A DNA stretch of 21,943 nucleotides, taken from IMG/VR virus record IMGVR_UViG_3300024999_000440, positions 1 through 21,943 of that record, one strand, 5' to 3'. Source of the DNA: a virus. Below, piece by piece: positions 20,601 through 21,943 of the stretch. The translations under genes and the position numbers were made by a program. A model generated the notes under the pieces. The model saw only the letters and a list, made by a program, of their open reading frames with translations. It had not been told where the DNA came from and searched no databases. Position 1 is the first letter of the stretch. Each line of letters begins with the position of its first letter.

Positions 20601-21031
20601 GTTACTATAATATTTGAACTTGTATTCATTAATTCTTCCAGTGAAATTCTAGGATTATAATAAAAATGTCTATCTGTTTTATCTTCGTTCTTACCTTTCG
20701 AAGTTGCTAAAGACATCAATAAATTTAACTCTCTCACACCGTCAATATTTTTAGCGTATAACCCTATATGATAACCTCTTTCGTCTACTTCTAGTTTTGT
20801 ACATAAATACAGTTCTACACCATGAATATATTTTATTTTTGCCTTATCACAATCTTGTTTCTTTTTTACCCAATCAGCTATATTACCATGCTCGGAAAAC
20901 GCAATAGCTTTCATATCATGCTTTTTAGCAAGTTTAATATACTCTTTATAACTAGTGCAAGAATCAGAATAGCCATTTGTATTAGAATAATCAGTATGGC
21001 AATGATAAATTATAAATTTATTGTTATTCAT
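17672..21031 (-). CDS. dnaE: DNA polymerase III alpha subunit, DnaE type, with PHP domain
   Basis: Phage-encoded replicative C-family polymerase, 1119 aa. N-terminal PHP domain: IIYHCHTDYS (H10, H12, D14), FSEHGN (E47, H48), HGVELYL (E73), GTDTHS (D212, H214), so the metal ligands look kept and a PHP exonuclease is possible. A Lys/Glu-rich insert follows (about 235-265). Palm: GFCRGSVGGSTIAYILDI (386-403), SLADIDIDFAP (425-435, catalytic Asp pair) and YVKFDILGLKT (614-624, third Asp). Later GFLVYQEDTIKFLTDICGF and GYNHSTGYSMNGYA match the family; the C-terminus looks like an OB fold. Start: GGAGGT ends directly before an ATG at 21037 but is 7 bases before the ATG at 21031, which I chose. It overlaps the GIY-YIG stop by 8 bases and is followed directly by the helicase. 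Confidence 0.92.
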   Translation of the reverse strand: MNNNKFIIYHCHTDYSNTNGYSDSCTSYKEYIKLAKKHDMKAIAFSEHGNIADWVKKKQDCDKAKIKYIHGVELYLCTKLEVDERGYHIGLYAKNIDGVRELNLLMSLATSKGKNEDKTDRHFYYNPRISLEELMNTSSNIIVTTACLASMLWKKRKDTDGYFKIYLDWLAKNNDRCFLEIQYHDCNDQKEYNALLWELSKEYNIPLIAGTDTHSSTEYKAACRKILQKSKNSDYSKKKKAKIEEDENTDTNETDNSFEEEFDLTWKTLDELISKFRVQNVLPEEVYLEAIENTNKFSDLIEDFKLDKTFKYPNLYGDNVSNLFKDEIMRKYQDKINKKVIDNKNPKYKLNIQEEFLAFKNQGMESFLLFMSELVDYCNLNDIPYGFCRGSVGGSTIAYILDIIDVDPVKWETVFSRFCNADRVSLADIDIDFAPKDRAKVYEFIIKKFGSSKTSYIAQFGTLQDRGTIDVLAKGLDYKDLDAVASIKDKYEKIFKEYNDIIQSEVNLEELDLEKSSVDFDNHEIYANQIRSQKANIKAKKLYQNFQDLKESNKDLFYYFDGIKGTIISKGHHPSGMIGSPITLQDNLGVFYSGGDESFPVSTCAMKAVDSLNYVKFDILGLKTVGIMKDTYKYINSHYLKSHEIDWDDKNVWNDMIMSKIGVFQFESDFSFSLLKEFKPKRINDMSLVNACLRPSGKSYRDKLIAREINENPSEEINKLLNQNNGFLVYQEDTIKFLTDICGFNGSLADTTRRAIGKKDTDLLNEQLPKILEGYCGKSSKPREIAEEEAKQFLQIIDDSSEYQFGYNHSTGYSMNGYACTRLRTYYPLEFTTAYLNNVANKEDIQMGTELAKEKGIKIKSIEFGKSIGEYTFNKETNTIYKGIESIKYCSFKIATELYELRDNKYNTFAQLLTDIFTKTSANLRQLKILTGLGFFKKFGKNKKLLQYLDIFEKLNGVKQINKSKIQEMGLTEELLKKYSNKETTALYKELDIVGLVTECTNNIEDKPLSVKEQVKFEKDYLEYVVYVNENVGSKYYIVVDYTTYNDKRKPYVTLRQIQTGDEVKTKVKDPQIYVENPFELFSVLKVNEFNQQFKTKNIGGKWQKTNEIEDILFDYEVY

Positions 21032-21734
21032 TTGCATACCTCCAAATATATCCGTGTGACGTTTTTACTTTTCTTTTACAGCATTTTGCGATTCCACTAT
21101 TATCATATCCCAATAATTCTTTAACTTCCATACATCCCCAATAAGAACGTATAAAATTTCCCTCTAAATCGTATTGATTTATCTCTCTTGATCTAGGATT
21201 ATTTTTGCCTTTAACGCTAGGTCTATCTCCTTTCATACTTTCTATTTCTTTATCGGTATGCTTTCTTTTGTAAACAGGACTTTTTTCTTTAACAAACCTG
21301 CCATTAAGAGTTTCTTTAATCTTTTTTATTGTTTCTTCTGAATGACGCTTACCATAAAAAGGATTATTTTCGCCAGAAATATCTGCATGATTTTCCTTTA
21401 TTTTTTGTATTGTTTCTTGAGAGTGTTTTGAAATTAAACCACCACTTCTAAGATTATATCCATAACTTGGATTTGTGCTATTGTGTTTTTTAATTAATTC
21501 TCCCTCAATTACACAAGCCTGTTCTGCAGATAGGTTTTCTATTAAAACAATATGTAAAAAACTATCCCATCCATATTTCTTAATAGCGTTCCAAAAATGA
21601 TTATTTTTATTATTATCATAAGGGTTATAACCATTCCCATTTTGCCATCTCATCTCTGTACTTTGTTGTGTTTGACCTATATATAACTTGTTATTTATTT
21701 TATTTACATGTGCATAAATTTTATAATTATTCAT
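21024..21734 (-). CDS. GIY-YIG homing endonuclease with NUMOD3 and NUMOD1-type DNA-binding motifs
   Basis: Predicted homing nuclease, 236 aa. GIY-YIG domain: KIYAHVNKINNKLYIGQT (5-22) with the GIY part replaced by KIY and YIG intact at 18-20, conserved-type Arg in EMRWQ, catalytic-type Glu in VIEGELIKKHN, and GYNLRSGG. Then NUMOD3-like repeats (GENNPFYGKRHSEETIKKIKE and related segments) and a C-terminal NUMOD1-like motif (INQYDLEGNFIRSYWG, SGIAKCCKRK, YIWRYANE). Start: the ATG at 21734 has AGGAGGT about 9 bases upstream; a TTG at 21773 in frame lies inside the previous gene. The gene is wedged between the upstream acidic-tail gene (14-base gap) and dnaE, and the dnaE ribosome binding site is inside its last codons, as if inserted into a replication operon. 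Confidence 0.88.
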   Translation of the reverse strand: MNNYKIYAHVNKINNKLYIGQTQQSTEMRWQNGNGYNPYDNNKNNHFWNAIKKYGWDSFLHIVLIENLSAEQACVIEGELIKKHNSTNPSYGYNLRSGGLISKHSQETIQKIKENHADISGENNPFYGKRHSEETIKKIKETLNGRFVKEKSPVYKRKHTDKEIESMKGDRPSVKGKNNPRSREINQYDLEGNFIRSYWGCMEVKELLGYDNSGIAKCCKRKVKTSHGYIWRYANE

Positions 21735-21748
21735 TATGGTATAACCTC

Positions 21749-21943
21749 CTAATCTAGTAATCCGTCCATCCAACTTAAATCGTCTTCATCCTTTTTATTA
21801 TCTGCCGAACTAAAAGATTTTCTCTTTTCTAAATAAACAGCATATGGTTTATGCAAGTTTGCACTATATCCACTCAGATTTGCAAAGAAGTATGATTCAG
21901 AATCAGTTACTTCTTCCCACCATACATTTTCATCTTTAGTTTT
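21749..21943 (-). CDS. C-terminus of a protein with an acidic tail, possibly an SSB (partial)
   Basis: The minus-strand frame is open from the right edge of the window to TAG 21749-21751, giving 64 residues; the N-terminus lies outside. The visible part starts KTKDENVWWEEVTDSES, has a basic stretch (YLEKRKSF) and ends in an acidic, hydrophobic-capped tail, KKDEDDLSWMDGLLD. Acidic tails with terminal hydrophobic residues are typical of phage single-strand-binding proteins, where they recruit replication partners, and the next recognisable genes are a polymerase and a helicase. This is an inference only; no OB fold is visible in the fragment. Confidence 0.7.
   Translation of the reverse strand, partial: KTKDENVWWEEVTDSESYFFANLSGYSANLHKPYAVYLEKRKSFSSADNKKDEDDLSWMDGLLD

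Noticed and set aside
1-21943. tRNA genes and CRISPR arrays
   Set aside because: No T-loop-like GGTTCGAATCC or its complement and no regularly spaced repeat-spacer units were seen on reading both strands.

Overview
The window looks like part of the genome of a large, AT-rich tailed phage or prophage of a low-GC Gram-positive (Firmicutes) host. The reasons are the low G+C content, strong AAAGGAGG-type ribosome binding sites before most genes, tightly packed short genes of unknown function, several phage-type free-standing nucleases, and a phage nucleotide-metabolism and replication gene set. No structural, packaging or lysis genes are recognised. Almost everything is on the minus strand. The exception is the extreme left edge (1-186), where the last 61 codons of a plus-strand frame converge on the minus-strand block.

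In the direction of transcription (right to left) the layout is as follows. (1) 21.9-15.4 kb is a replication block: the C-terminus of a protein with an acidic tail (possibly a single-strand-binding protein), a GIY-YIG nuclease, a DnaE-type DNA polymerase III alpha subunit with a PHP domain, and a RecD2-like helicase. The polymerase start overlaps the nuclease stop, and the helicase TTG start abuts the polymerase stop. (2) 15.4-13.5 kb starts with a consensus promoter (TTGACA, 17 bp, TATAAT), followed by a 48-aa gene, a 13-bp hairpin, several small genes, a PGDYG-like protein and an endonuclease VII-like nuclease. (3) 13.5-9.3 kb holds nucleotide metabolism: a class II ribonucleotide reductase split by a LAGLIDADG intein exactly at its radical cysteine, a MazG-like pyrophosphohydrolase and a dCMP deaminase. 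(4) 9.3-7.3 kb holds small genes, one of them frameshifted and one without a normal start codon. (5) 7.3-5.0 kb holds a Vsr/EDxHD-like nuclease, repeats, two small genes, a short repeat array and a second sigma-A-type promoter. (6) 5.0-1.6 kb is a second nucleotide cluster (ThyX-like protein, guanylate kinase-like kinase, HAD 5'-nucleotidase with overlapping starts and stops) plus small Cys-rich proteins. (7) 1.5-0.2 kb is a tandem-module HNH nuclease.

The genes fit together as dNTP supply (ribonucleotide reductase, dCMP deaminase, ThyX-like, nucleotide kinase, nucleotidase, MazG) feeding phage-encoded DNA synthesis (DnaE, RecD2-like helicase).

Two things stand out. First, there is an unusual density and variety of mobile nucleases: HNH, EDxHD, endonuclease VII-like, GIY-YIG and an intein-borne LAGLIDADG in 22 kb. 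Second, several small lesions or non-standard initiations occur among otherwise intact genes: a TGA at a conserved Trp position before the deaminase, one frameshift, and three frames with no ATG, GTG or TTG at the expected place.
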